DNA of 43,199 bases from Burkholderiales bacterium. GTDB taxonomy: Bacteria; Pseudomonadota; Gammaproteobacteria; Burkholderiales; SG8-41. The stretch's first letter is position 1; each line of letters begins with the position of its first letter. The stretch is from NCBI GenBank assembly GCA_030833315.1, contig JAURHM010000027.1:1-43199 (forward strand), in the 5' to 3' direction. The position numbers and the translations under genes were made by a program. This document shows, piece after piece, positions 1 through 8,681 of the stretch. Under the pieces are notes generated by a model that was not told where the DNA came from, searched no databases, and saw only the letters and a list, made by a program, of their open reading frames with translations.

Positions 1-1661
1 ATCAATCGCTTGGTGTACTCCTGCTGCGGATTACGAAGAATCTGATCCTTTGGCCCTTGCTCCACAATCTTGCCGTGCTGCATCACCGCTATGCGATCCG
101 ACAGCAGATCGACCACGGCTAGGTCGTGTGAGATAAAGAGGGTGGCAAACTGCTGCTCTTTTTGAATCTGCTGCAAAAGCTCGAGGACGCGTGCCTGTAC
201 CGACACGTCCAGCGCGGCGGTCGGCTCATCCAGAATCAGCAGTTCGGGCTTGGTGGAAATGGCCCGGGCAATACCGACACGCGCCTTCTGCCCGCCCGAC
301 AGCTGGTGCGGCAAGCGGTCCAGCAGTTCATGCTGGAGACCGACCTGGGTCGCCAGTGCTTCGACGCGGGCGCGGATTTCGGCATTGTTGGTCATGCCCT
401 CCAGGCGCAGCAGCGGATCGGCAATCGATTGCGCGGCCGTGGCACGCGGGTTGAGGCTTTCGTGCGGATCCTGGAACACCATCTGCAGTTCGCTACGCTG
501 CGGTGAGCGCGCAAACGCGGCGGCGGTCACTGCCGTCAATTCCTGCCCCTTGAAGCGAATGCTACCGGCGGTGGCATCGAGCAGCCGCATCACCATCGCC
601 GAGGTCGTCGATTTGCCGCAGCCGGATTCACCGACCAGACCGACGCTTTCGCCGCGGGCGATGCTGAAGCTGACGTTATCAACCGCACGGTAACCGGCTT
701 CTTTTTTGCCGCGGTTTTTGATCCGTTGCAGCACGCCACCCGGCGCATCGAATTGTTTGACCAGATTCTTCACTTCGAGTAGCGGTTCAGCCGAAACAAT
801 CATCGTCGGTGGCAGCGGCAGGCGCTGGTCATCCGGCATGAGGTCGCGGATGGTTGCCGCGGCATGCGGCGTTGAGCGGATCAGCCGGCGCGTATACGGG
901 TGCGCCGGTGCGGTGAACAGGTTCGCGGTGTCCTGCTGCTCGACCACTTCGCCTTTTTCCATGACAACGATGCGGTCGCAATATTCACCGGCAAGGCCGA
1001 GGTCATGGGTGATCAGCAGCGTCGACATGCCTTCGGAGCGAGTCAGTTCGCGTACCAGCTCCATCACCGCCTTCTGCGTGGTGACATCCAGTCCGGTGGT
1101 CGGTTCATCGGCAATCAGCAACTGCGGTTTGCAGGCCAGCGCAATGGCAATGACCACGCGCTGGCACATGCCGCCGGAGAGTTCGAAAGGATAGGCATGG
1201 TAACGGCGCGCCGCATCACGGATGCGAACACGCTCCAGCGCCTCAATGGCCTTGGCTTTGGCCTGTTCGTGCGTGGCCTGTGCATGGCGGATCAGCACGT
1301 CTTCAATCTGTTTGCCGACAGTACGGATCGGATTCAGCGCAGCGCGCGGATTCTGGAAAATCATCGAGATTTCGCGGCCCCGCAGGTCGCTCATCATGTC
1401 TTCGGATGCGTCGTGCAACTGCATGCCGCCGAATTCGATACCGCCCGAAACGATGCGACCGGCGCGGTCGAGGATGCGCATTACCGCATAGGAGGTCACC
1501 GATTTTCCGGAACCGGATTCACCGACAATGCCCAGGGTTTCGCCCTTGGCGACCTGCAGATTGACCGAACGCACGGCAGTGACCGGTCCCTTGCGCGTGG
1601 CGAACTCGACGCAGAGATCGCGAACGGCAAGCAGCGGTGGATTGTGCAGATGGATGCTCAT
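1..1661 (-). CDS. Fused double-ATPase subunit of peptide-type ABC importer (C-terminus cut by window edge)
   Basis: This protein powers the importer encoded just upstream by hydrolysing ATP on the cytoplasmic side. 553 residues are visible and the frame is still open at the left edge. Two complete nucleotide-binding domains lie in one chain. The first has Walker A GESGSGKS (near 1505-1530), signature LSGG (near 1180) and Walker B LLIADEP (near 1110). The second has GESGCGKS (near 610-640), LSGGQ (near 300) and LLILDEP (near 230). A basic linker (near 700-730) joins them, so this is a DppD-DppF fusion as in GsiA/YejF-type proteins. Each half has the peptide-importer form of the domain. The ATG at 1661 overlaps the TGA of the permease gene (ATGA), which implies translational coupling. 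Substrate (peptides, glutathione, opines or others) cannot be told from the sequence. Confidence 0.93.
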   Translation of the reverse strand, partial: MSIHLHNPPLLAVRDLCVEFATRKGPVTAVRSVNLQVAKGETLGIVGESGSGKSVTSYAVMRILDRAGRIVSGGIEFGGMQLHDASEDMMSDLRGREISMIFQNPRAALNPIRTVGKQIEDVLIRHAQATHEQAKAKAIEALERVRIRDAARRYHAYPFELSGGMCQRVVIAIALACKPQLLIADEPTTGLDVTTQKAVMELVRELTRSEGMSTLLITHDLGLAGEYCDRIVVMEKGEVVEQQDTANLFTAPAHPYTRRLIRSTPHAAATIRDLMPDDQRLPLPPTMIVSAEPLLEVKNLVKQFDAPGGVLQRIKNRGKKEAGYRAVDNVSFSIARGESVGLVGESGCGKSTTSAMVMRLLDATAGSIRFKGQELTAVTAAAFARSPQRSELQMVFQDPHESLNPRATAAQSIADPLLRLEGMTNNAEIRARVEALATQVGLQHELLDRLPHQLSGGQKARVGIARAISTKPELLILDEPTAALDVSVQARVLELLQQIQKEQQFATLFISHDLAVVDLLSDRIAVMQHGKIVEQGPKDQILRNPQQEYTKRL

Positions 1662-2560
1662 GTGCGCCTCTGCGGATCCACGAGGTCGCGCAGACCGTCG
1701 CCGAGCAGGTTGAAAGTGAATACTGCGAGCATCAGCGCCGCACCGGGGAACAGCGCCAGCCACCATTCACCCGAGACAATGTAGTTGGCGCCTTCAGCAA
1801 CCATGATGCCCCACTCCGCCGTCGGCGGACGCACGCCGAGACCGATAAAAGACAGGCCCGCGGCATTGAGAATGGCCCAGCCCATGTTTAGCGACAACTG
1901 CACCATCATCGGCGGCAGGGTGTTCGGCAGAATCTTCGCGATGAGGATACGCAGCTCGGAATTGCCGGAGAGCCGCGCTGCCTGCACATAACCGGCATTA
2001 CGGCGGATCGACACTTCGGCGCGCGCCACCCGCGCATAAAACGGCAGGTTGATGATCGCGGTGGCAATGACGATGTTCTGGATGGTGTTGCCGGCAGCGG
2101 CGACGATCCCCATCGCCAGCACGAACAGCGGAAAGGCCATGATCGTATCGAGCATCCGGCCGGAAAGCTTGTCGAACCAGCCGCCCCAGTAGCCAGCGCA
2201 GGCGCCCATCAAAGCCCCGCAGACAAACGAAAGCGCCACCGCGGATACCGAGATCAGCAGATCAAGCCTTGTGGCGACAACGACGCGGGAAAACACGTCG
2301 CGGCCCAGCTGGTCTGTGCCAAACCAGTGTTGCCAGGTTGGCGGCTTGAGTGCCTTGTCGGCTGCGGTGGCGAGCGGGTCGTGCGGCACCAGCGAGGGGC
2401 CGAACACTGCAACCGCGATCATCGCGGCCAGCATCACGAAAGCGAGGAAGGTGACGGGATTGGACGTCATCACATAACGGAAATGGGCGAAGCCCCGGCT
2501 CCAAGCCGATGTGCGCGGCGCGGCAGCAGCGATCGGCGAGGTCATAACGGCATCATTCAT
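1658..2560 (-). CDS. ABC importer permease, DppC/GsiD type
   Basis: Inner-membrane permease of the peptide/nickel/opine class, 300 residues, the usual length for DppC. A cytoplasmic N-terminal tail comes first, then a hydrophobic segment near residues 30-55 (SNPVTFLAFVMLAAMIAVAVF), the typical periplasmic stretch FGTDQLGRDVFSR near residue 100, and further membrane helices. The coupling (EAA) loop is near residues 195-215, around AARLSGNSELRI. The ATG at 2560 is preceded by AGGA, which overlaps the stop codon of the upstream permease 13 bases away. The gene ends in an ATGA overlap with the fused ATPase. It should pair with the DppB-type permease as a heterodimeric channel. Family is clear; substrate is not. 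Confidence 0.93.
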   Translation of the reverse strand: MNDAVMTSPIAAAAPRTSAWSRGFAHFRYVMTSNPVTFLAFVMLAAMIAVAVFGPSLVPHDPLATAADKALKPPTWQHWFGTDQLGRDVFSRVVVATRLDLLISVSAVALSFVCGALMGACAGYWGGWFDKLSGRMLDTIMAFPLFVLAMGIVAAAGNTIQNIVIATAIINLPFYARVARAEVSIRRNAGYVQAARLSGNSELRILIAKILPNTLPPMMVQLSLNMGWAILNAAGLSFIGLGVRPPTAEWGIMVAEGANYIVSGEWWLALFPGAALMLAVFTFNLLGDGLRDLVDPQRRT

Positions 2561-2573
2561 GATTTTTCATTCC

Positions 2574-3593
2574 TCAGCCGTCGACCTGCACGCGCGGATC
2601 GATCAGCGTGTACAGCGTGTCGATAAACAGATTGAGCACGACAAACAGAACGGCCATCGACAGCACAAAGCCCTGCACCGCGGCGTAATCCGAAACAACC
2701 AATGCCTCGATGGCAAAGGAACCGATGCCGGGCCAGGCGAAGACTTTTTCGACCAGCACATTGGCGCCCAGCGTGAACGAGAACACCATGCCCAGCGTGG
2801 TCACCACCGGCAGCAGCGCGTTGCGGAAGGCATAGACCATCAGCACCCGTCCGCGCGCCAGCCCGGCGGCGCGCGCGGTGCGCAGGTATTCGGAGGACAG
2901 CGCCTGCAGCATCGAGGCGCGGGTCATGCGTGCGATCGGCGCCAGCGTGAACAGTGCCAGCGTGATTGACGGCAGCAGTAATTGCTTGGCAGCCGACCAT
3001 GCGGTGCTCCATTCACGCGCAATCAGGCTGTCGAAGACCAGAAAACCGGTGACCTGCGGCGGGGTGACATGCATCAGATCAAGACGACCGAGCGGCGCCG
3101 GTGCCACGCCGAGCAGAAAATAAAACACATAGACCAGCAACAGCCCGGTAAAAAAGGTCGGCAGGCTGACACCGGCGGTCACCACGAACCGGCACAGCTG
3201 ATCGATCCAGGTGTCCTGGCGCACGGCGGCGAGCACGCCCAGCGGGATCGCCACTGCCACCGAAAGCAGCAGCGCCGTCAATGTCAGCTCCAGCGACGCC
3301 GGCAGACGGCGCAGCAGTTCAGTCGCCACCGGCTGCCCGGTGGACACCGACTGGCCGAGGTTGCCGGTGCCGAGGTCCTGTACATATTTCAGGAACTGCA
3401 CCGGCAGCGGCTGATCGAGACCGAGATTGGCGCGGATCTCGGCAATCGACTCCGGTGTTGCGGCAGCGCCGGCGAAATAGGCCGCAGGGTCACCCGGCAG
3501 TGCGCGCGTCAGCAGGAAGGTGACGATGATGATCCCGATCAGCGTCGGGACCGCCTGCAGAACGCGTGCAAAAATGATGGCCAGTTGACCCAT
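2574..3593 (-). CDS. ABC importer permease, DppB/GsiC type
   Basis: Inner-membrane permease of 339 residues, typical of DppB. The N-terminal membrane helix (about residues 9-30) is followed by the family stretch TRALPGDPAAYFAG and a periplasmic segment containing RANLGLDQPLPVQFLKY, both hallmarks of the family. The coupling loop with RTARAAGL lies near residues 238-245, and the C-terminus ends in IDPRVQVDG, as usual for the family. It lies 12 bases after the binding-protein gene and 13 bases before the DppC-type gene, so all four genes form one operon read leftward. It forms the translocation path together with the DppC-type subunit. Confidence 0.93.
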   Translation of the reverse strand: MGQLAIIFARVLQAVPTLIGIIIVTFLLTRALPGDPAAYFAGAAATPESIAEIRANLGLDQPLPVQFLKYVQDLGTGNLGQSVSTGQPVATELLRRLPASLELTLTALLLSVAVAIPLGVLAAVRQDTWIDQLCRFVVTAGVSLPTFFTGLLLVYVFYFLLGVAPAPLGRLDLMHVTPPQVTGFLVFDSLIAREWSTAWSAAKQLLLPSITLALFTLAPIARMTRASMLQALSSEYLRTARAAGLARGRVLMVYAFRNALLPVVTTLGMVFSFTLGANVLVEKVFAWPGIGSFAIEALVVSDYAAVQGFVLSMAVLFVVLNLFIDTLYTLIDPRVQVDG

Positions 3594-3605
3594 GCCCCCG
3601 TCCGC

Positions 3606-5216
3606 TCAGACCTTGAACGAACGCGCGTCGACCTGACGATGGAACCAGAACTCGTAACCTTCGAGCTTCGGTGACATCGCGGACTCCAGCGTCGGCTGCC
3701 ACAGCGGAATGCGCGGCACGTCGTCGAAGGCCTTCTGGATCAGCTGCTTGATCTTGGCATCGTAGGTCTTGTCCGACTTGTCCATGTGCAGGGTTTCGTC
3801 GACCAGCTTCTTGACCACAGGATCGTCGTAGTTCGAGGCATTGAACAGATTGCCCTTGATGTACGCCCAGTAGAAGTAATAGTCCGCCGTGTTCAGCCAG
3901 CCGCCGAAGTTCTCCAGCAGGAACGGCAGTTTTTTGTCGACCAGCGCGACCGTGCGCCAGTTGGCACCCGGCACCTTGTCGAGCTTGACCTTGATGCCGA
4001 TCTTGCCCAGGCTTTCCTGGATCAGCAGCGCGGCGGGTTCACCCCAATCGGCTTCACCCAGGTCATAGGACAGCGGCACTTCGAAGCCGTCCTTGTATTT
4101 GGTCTGCGCCAGCAGGGCCTTGGCTTTTTTCAGGTCCGTGTCATAGGGGAATTTCTGCGGCCATGCGGCAGTAGCGGGTTTCGGCGATTTGCCGCCCCAC
4201 ATCGGCACACCGCGGCCATAGGCCGCCTGCTTGAAGATCTGATCGTAGGGAATGGCGTAGGCCACTGCCTGACGCACCTTCTGGTCCTTGAACGGTTCGA
4301 AGTTGTAATTGAGGCAGGCGACATACAGGCAGTTGTCTATCGGCGAACCGGTGACCTTGACCTTTTTCGCTGCAGCCAGTTCCTGCGCATCCTTGTTGGG
4401 AATCTGGAAGGACAGATGCGCATCGCCGCGCTCAACCATCGCACGACGTGTTGCAGTGGCCGGCACTTCACGGATGATTACGCGCTGTACTGCCGGCAGC
4501 GGACCGCCGACCCATTTGTCATTGCGCACATAGACCAACTGCTGACCGGCATCCCAGCGCTCGACCTTGAACGCGCCACTGCCGGCGGGGGTGCGATGCA
4601 AATACTCGGCAGCCCAGGGATCCTTTTCGGTGGCATTCGCCTTGGCCACTTTGGAATTGATGATCACCGCTACCGGCACGCCAAGATTGGGCAAGGCCAG
4701 CTTTGACGGCTGTTTCAGATCAATACGGAAGTTTTTCGAATCGACGACAACAAACTGCGAAGGATCGACAAAGCCGCCGGCACCCATCTGCACCTTCGGG
4801 AAACCGCCCAGTGCCAGAGCGCGATCAAAAGACCATTTGACGTCTTCTGCGGTAACGGGCGTGCCGTCCCAGAACGTGGCATTGGCTTTGATCTTGAACA
4901 GGATCGCCTTGCGATCCGAAGACAGCTGCCAGCTCTCTGCAAGTTCGGGCTCGACCTTGTCGTAGTCATAAGACAGCGAACCGTCCGGCAATTTTTTGGT
5001 GCCGAATGTCACCAGCCGGTCATAGACATTGACCGCCACCTGATAACTCGGCCGGTTGGTGCCGGGCCGGTGAATGTCGAGGCTGTTGATCGTATTGCCG
5101 ATCAGCACGACAACGGTGCCTGTCGATTGAGCCCAGGCATTGGTTTTCAGAAAAGGCAACATCGCTGCACCTGCAGCAACGGCACCGGCAGATTTGAGAA
5201 GTTCACGACGGTTCAT
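3606..5216 (-). CDS. Periplasmic binding protein of peptide-type ABC importer (SBP family 5)
   Basis: This is the receptor that captures the substrate in the periplasm and delivers it to the two permeases. It has 536 residues, normal for the DppA/OppA family. The N-terminus has a twin-arginine-like signal (NRRELLKSAG, then an Ala-rich hydrophobic stretch ending near NAWA-Q, about residue 30), so export by Tat is likely, although the consensus is not perfect. Family features include AESWQLSSDRKAILFKI, FWDGTPVTAEDVKWSFDRAL and VRQAVAYAIPYDQI. The ATG at 5216 has AAAGGGA in front. It is the first gene of the operon, as usual for the most abundant component. Ligand unknown. Confidence 0.93.
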   Translation of the reverse strand: MNRRELLKSAGAVAAGAAMLPFLKTNAWAQSTGTVVVLIGNTINSLDIHRPGTNRPSYQVAVNVYDRLVTFGTKKLPDGSLSYDYDKVEPELAESWQLSSDRKAILFKIKANATFWDGTPVTAEDVKWSFDRALALGGFPKVQMGAGGFVDPSQFVVVDSKNFRIDLKQPSKLALPNLGVPVAVIINSKVAKANATEKDPWAAEYLHRTPAGSGAFKVERWDAGQQLVYVRNDKWVGGPLPAVQRVIIREVPATATRRAMVERGDAHLSFQIPNKDAQELAAAKKVKVTGSPIDNCLYVACLNYNFEPFKDQKVRQAVAYAIPYDQIFKQAAYGRGVPMWGGKSPKPATAAWPQKFPYDTDLKKAKALLAQTKYKDGFEVPLSYDLGEADWGEPAALLIQESLGKIGIKVKLDKVPGANWRTVALVDKKLPFLLENFGGWLNTADYYFYWAYIKGNLFNASNYDDPVVKKLVDETLHMDKSDKTYDAKIKQLIQKAFDDVPRIPLWQPTLESAMSPKLEGYEFWFHRQVDARSFKV

Positions 5217-5506
5217 CTGGCATCCCTTTCTTGGTCACCCGCATTTCAGGCGGTATACAAGATTGGATGCAAGACGCGTACCACGGCGCGAATATTACCG
5301 GGATATCATTAAATATTGTTTAAAAACAATTATTTATTGCTTAACACCGCAGATGCCGAGTCACCAAAAGGCAGCACCAATTCAGTGCATCAGAGCGCCC
5401 GACAGTGCGCCGTGGTGCACGCCGGGCGGTCAATACAGCGCTGCCGTTCCGATTCGTTCAGCCTTCGATAAGCCGATGGTGAACGGCAGCCGCTACAGCA
5501 GATCCG
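5217..5506. other. Intergenic region upstream of the ABC importer operon
   Basis: This 290-base interval has no gene I can support. Its left half must hold the promoter and leader of the importer operon (read leftward). An AT-rich block at about 5305-5345 stands out from the GC-rich surroundings and contains an inverted repeat, listed separately. The right half (about 5345-5506), downstream of the SDR gene, shows no hairpin with a T-run and no recognisable coding remnant. Confidence 0.6.
5315..5330. promoter_or_regulatory. AT-rich inverted repeat, candidate operator/promoter of the importer operon
   Basis: ATTGTTT-AA-AAACAAT is a perfect 7-base inverted repeat with a 2-base centre. It lies about 100 bases upstream of the binding-protein start codon in an AT-rich patch. 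Size and symmetry suit a dimeric regulator site, but no regulator gene is adjacent. The role is inferred. Confidence 0.3.
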
Positions 5507-6424
5507 TTACACCGGATCCCAGCTGAACACATCCTGATTCCGCGACAGCGGATAAAAATCCGGCTTGAACGCCGGCAGCGCAATCTCCGCAATCGCCTGC
5601 GGCGTCCAGCCGTCGCTGCGCTGCATGCCGCGAATCGGCCGCGACTGGCTCATCAGGAAGATTTCGTTCATGCGCGTATAGAAGATCTGGCCGTTGACGT
5701 CCTTCGCCGCATCGCTGGCGAGGAATACCGCCAGCGGCGCATTCTTGTCCGGGGTGACCATCTGGCGCTGGGCGACGCGCGCCGCCTTGTCCGGCGTATT
5801 CGAAGGAATCGAACCGGTCATGCGCGTCCACGCCGAAGGCGCAATGCAGTTCGAGCGCACGTTGAAGCGCTGCATGTCGAGCGCAATGTGTTTGGACAGC
5901 ATCACCATGCTCGCCTTGGCCGCGCCGTAATTGGCCTGCCCCACATTCCCTGCAAGGCCGGAGTTGGAAATCATGTGTACGAAGCTGCCGCCGTTCTGGT
6001 TGCGGAAATGCGTTGCCGCGGCACGGCTCATGTTGAAGGCGCCGTAGCTGATCACCTTCATCACCGAGTCCCAGTCTTCGAAGGTCATCTTGTGGAAAAT
6101 CACGTCACGCAGGATGCCGGCATTGTTGACTACGCAATCGACACGACCGAAAGTGTCAACGGCTTTTTGCACGATGCGCCCGGCCGCGTCGAAGTCAGCC
6201 ACGCTGTCATAACTGGCAACCGCCTCGCCGCCGTTTTTCTTGATCAGCTGAACCACCTCCTCAGCCGGCGTCTGGTCGGTGCCTTCGCCCGCGAGCGACG
6301 CTCCGATGTCGTTGACGACGACCTTCGCACCCTCTTTCGCCATCATCAGCGCGATCTCGCGCCCGATGCCGCGTCCGGCGCCCGTCACCACCACCACCTT
6401 GCCCGCAACAATACCTTCACTCAT
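5507..6424 (-). CDS. SDR-family NAD(P)-dependent dehydrogenase
   Basis: Short-chain dehydrogenase/reductase of 305 residues, longer than the usual 250. It has the Rossmann motif TGAGRGIG (about residues 15-22), the structural motif NNAG, and the catalytic Ser (in MISNSG), Tyr and Lys (YGAAK). The long loop after the first helix and the C-terminal extension resemble SDRs acting on hydroxyacyl-CoA or steroid-like alcohols (multifunctional-enzyme type 2 N-domain), but the substrate cannot be fixed. The ATG at 6424 has GGAG before it. The gene follows a Bug receptor on the same strand with a terminator-like hairpin in between (6439-6470). This suggests one transcription unit with reduced read-through into the enzyme gene. 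Confidence 0.9.
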   Translation of the reverse strand: MSEGIVAGKVVVVTGAGRGIGREIALMMAKEGAKVVVNDIGASLAGEGTDQTPAEEVVQLIKKNGGEAVASYDSVADFDAAGRIVQKAVDTFGRVDCVVNNAGILRDVIFHKMTFEDWDSVMKVISYGAFNMSRAAATHFRNQNGGSFVHMISNSGLAGNVGQANYGAAKASMVMLSKHIALDMQRFNVRSNCIAPSAWTRMTGSIPSNTPDKAARVAQRQMVTPDKNAPLAVFLASDAAKDVNGQIFYTRMNEIFLMSQSRPIRGMQRSDGWTPQAIAEIALPAFKPDFYPLSRNQDVFSWDPV

Positions 6425-6438
6425 TTTGAATCTCCGTT

Positions 6439-6470
6439 AAAAATGCCGCGCAACAAAAGCTGCGCGGCAT
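6439..6470 (-). terminator. Rho-independent terminator/attenuator between Bug gene and SDR gene
   Basis: Read leftward, a 10-base-pair stem (ATGCCGCGCA / TGCGCGGCAT) with an 8-base loop is followed directly by TTTTT. It lies after the stop of the Bug gene (6506) and only about 20 bases before the SDR start codon. It can end the receptor transcript while letting part of the polymerases continue. Confidence 0.75.
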
Positions 6471-6505
6471 GAATGTTCTGCTGACCGAACAAATCTGAAT
6501 TGCAA

Positions 6506-7498
6506 TCAGAAGTGCAGTTCAAGCTTCGCCGCCTTGGCCAGCTTGCGCCACTTATCCACTTCGGCACGGATCGTTGCGGTATAAGCCTCGGGCGTCGAAC
6601 CGACCGGGGTCGAGCCGTCGGCATTGAGCTTCTTGATCGTTTCGGGATCCTTCAGCGCGACAATGATGCCGGCATTGATCTTGTTGACGATGGGTTTCGG
6701 AATCTTGGCGCTGCCGATGATTCCGTACATCTGATCAACGTTGTAGCCGGGGATGCCGCTCTCGGCAACAGTCGGAATATCCGGCACGGCGGGGGAACGC
6801 TTGCTCGCAGTAATCGCGATCACGCGCAGGCGGTTGGTCTGCATGTGCGGACGCACGCCGAACAGCGTACCGAAGCCGACCTGCACTTCACCGCTAAGGT
6901 TGGCGACGACGCCGGCAGCCGTACCCTTGAACGGAACGTGGGTCATCTTGGTCTTGGCCATGTAATCGAACAGTTCACCGGCCAGATGCTGCAGGCCGCC
7001 GGTACCCGACGAGCTGTAATTCAGCTTTCCCGGATTGGCCTTGGCATAGGCGATCAGTTCATTGACGTTTTTCGCCGGCACCGAAGGATTGAGGTAAACC
7101 GCGTAGAACAGCGAGGTTGCTTGGGAAATACCCTGGAGGTCCTTGGTCAGGTCATAGGGCAGGTTGGGGTTGGTCGCCGAGTTGACGTGCATCGACGCCG
7201 AGATCAGGCAGATCGTGTAACCGTCGGGAACAGCCTTGGCAGTGAGATCAACGCCGATCGCACCGGCAGCGCCGGTGCGGTTGTCGACCACCACTTGCTG
7301 GTTCCACTGGTCACTGAGATGTTTGGCGATCATGCGCGCGGTGGTATCAGTGCCGGCACCCGGCGTGAACGGTCCGATCATGCGCACCGGCTTGTTGGGA
7401 TAGTCTTTGACCGGGTCGGCAGCCGAAGCGGCCGTGGTCACGGCACCCAGCAGTGCGGCCGCCAGCACCCCGGCGGTCTGTTTGAGTTTCAGCATCAT
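6506..7498 (-). CDS. Bug-family (TTT) periplasmic substrate-binding protein 1
   Basis: Periplasmic receptor of the tripartite tricarboxylate transporter class (TctC/Bug fold), 330 residues. A Sec signal peptide covers about residues 1-28 (LKQTAGVLAAALLGAV, cleavage after ASAA). The family motif YPNKPVRMI.PF.PG follows, then QVVVDNR.GA.G, IPKPIVNKINA and a C-terminal KWRKLAKAAKLELHF. I chose the ATG at 7498 over longer in-frame starts because AGAGGAG lies 7 bases upstream and the signal peptide begins there; a second ATG follows at once. Bug ligands are usually carboxylates or amides. No TctA/TctB genes lie nearby, so it is an orphan receptor. A terminator and an SDR gene follow. Confidence 0.92.
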   Translation of the reverse strand: MMLKLKQTAGVLAAALLGAVTTAASAADPVKDYPNKPVRMIGPFTPGAGTDTTARMIAKHLSDQWNQQVVVDNRTGAAGAIGVDLTAKAVPDGYTICLISASMHVNSATNPNLPYDLTKDLQGISQATSLFYAVYLNPSVPAKNVNELIAYAKANPGKLNYSSSGTGGLQHLAGELFDYMAKTKMTHVPFKGTAAGVVANLSGEVQVGFGTLFGVRPHMQTNRLRVIAITASKRSPAVPDIPTVAESGIPGYNVDQMYGIIGSAKIPKPIVNKINAGIIVALKDPETIKKLNADGSTPVGSTPEAYTATIRAEVDKWRKLAKAAKLELHF

Positions 7499-7663
7499 GG
7501 TGTTGCTCCTCTGTATAAAAATTGTTGTGGGGTCATGGTAGGCAATCCGCTGCAGCTGCGCCACGCCGCATTGCGACAGCCGGAACCGGCGGTCACGGCC
7601 GCATGGACCCGATCACTGACTGCGAGATCCCGGAATTCCTTAACTAATTGATTAAATTGCGTT

Positions 7664-8512
7664 TTAGTGAACCTGCGCCTTGCATTCCCGGATCCATGCA
7701 GCAACGGATGCGGCATTCTGCGCCGGCGGCATCAGGGATGAGAGCCGCGCATTCGGCAACAGTTCACGCAACGCCTGCGCCGACGACGCGGAATGCGACG
7801 CATCATCGCCGGACATGATGAAGGCCGGCAGTTGCATGGCGAGCAGCTCTTCACCGCTGGCACCGGAGGGCATGGTGTCGCTGAACAGGTTGTCACGCGA
7901 CTGCGCGATCAGCGCGCGGTAGGCCTCGACATCCTGCTGCAGGTAACGCGCGGCAAAGGCGGCATCATGCTTGATCGGCGCCGACCACGGCCCGGCCTCG
8001 GGATCATTCCAGAACAGTCCCGACCGTTTCGCGCGTTCCGCAACGGCGGCAAATCCGTGCGTCTTCAGGTAATCGAGATGCCGGTCGAAATTGCTGCGCG
8101 CCTTGATCATCCAGCGGTATCCGCCCACCGGCCAGTGCAGCAGCAGTCCGCGTACACGCTGCGGATAACGCGCACCGATGGCCAGCGCAACCGATACGCC
8201 CATACAGCCGCCGATCACAAACGCCCGGTCGATCTTCAAGTGATCCAGCAGCGCCACTGCATGCCGCGCGTAGGCCGCCCAGTTCAGCGGCTCGATGCGG
8301 CCGCCCGATTCGCCGGCTTCGCGGCGATCATAGGCGATCAGCGTGAAATCCCTGCGCAGCGTATCCAGCGGCTGCATGTCCTTCCAGACGCCGTTCAGCC
8401 GCCAGCGTGAAATCGACGAATCAAAACCGGCCGGCGCCAGCATCAGCAGCGGCGGCCCCTCTCCAGCGACCTCGTATTGCGTGCGGATGCCATCAATCTC
8501 GGCAAATGCCAT
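7664..8512 (-). CDS. Alpha/beta-hydrolase-fold protein with Cys nucleophile
   Basis: 282-residue alpha/beta-hydrolase fold protein without a signal peptide. The nucleophile elbow reads GGCMG (Cys103), so Cys replaces the usual Ser. The acid-loop SGDD is present near residue 235. The stretch where the catalytic His is normally found reads MPPAQN, and the only later His is the terminal residue, so a standard triad cannot be completed. It could act as a thiol hydrolase using another general base, as a transferase, or it could be non-enzymatic. The WPVGG segment after the elbow suggests a defined subfamily rather than random decay, and the frame is intact. It is divergent from a Bug receptor (8682) that is itself followed by another hydrolase. 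The ATG at 8512 is preceded by AGGA (about 8519-8522). Confidence 0.85.
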   Translation of the reverse strand: MAFAEIDGIRTQYEVAGEGPPLLMLAPAGFDSSISRWRLNGVWKDMQPLDTLRRDFTLIAYDRREAGESGGRIEPLNWAAYARHAVALLDHLKIDRAFVIGGCMGVSVALAIGARYPQRVRGLLLHWPVGGYRWMIKARSNFDRHLDYLKTHGFAAVAERAKRSGLFWNDPEAGPWSAPIKHDAAFAARYLQQDVEAYRALIAQSRDNLFSDTMPSGASGEELLAMQLPAFIMSGDDASHSASSAQALRELLPNARLSSLMPPAQNAASVAAWIRECKAQVH

Positions 8513-8624
8513 TAAGTCCTCCAGAAATCAGGGGCGTATTTTACTGCGTGCCTGCGGCGACAGCGCATTCTTCTGCGATCATGTGGACTCCAATTCCCGG
8601 CCGTAATCCGGATTTCTGACTGCG

Positions 8625-8648
8625 CGATCGTGATCGAGCCCTTATACT
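8625..8648 (+). promoter_or_regulatory. Candidate promoter and operator of Bug gene 2
   Basis: The perfect inverted repeat CGATC-GT-GATCG (8625-8636) is followed by a -10-like TATACT (8643-8648). This is about 35 bases before the ATG of the Bug gene, in the 169-base space shared with the divergent hydrolase. No good -35 box is seen at the right spacing, which fits activator dependence or a chance match. Inferred only. Confidence 0.33.
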
Positions 8649-8681
8649 TTTGCGCATCTGCAGGACTTGAAAGGCCACATC

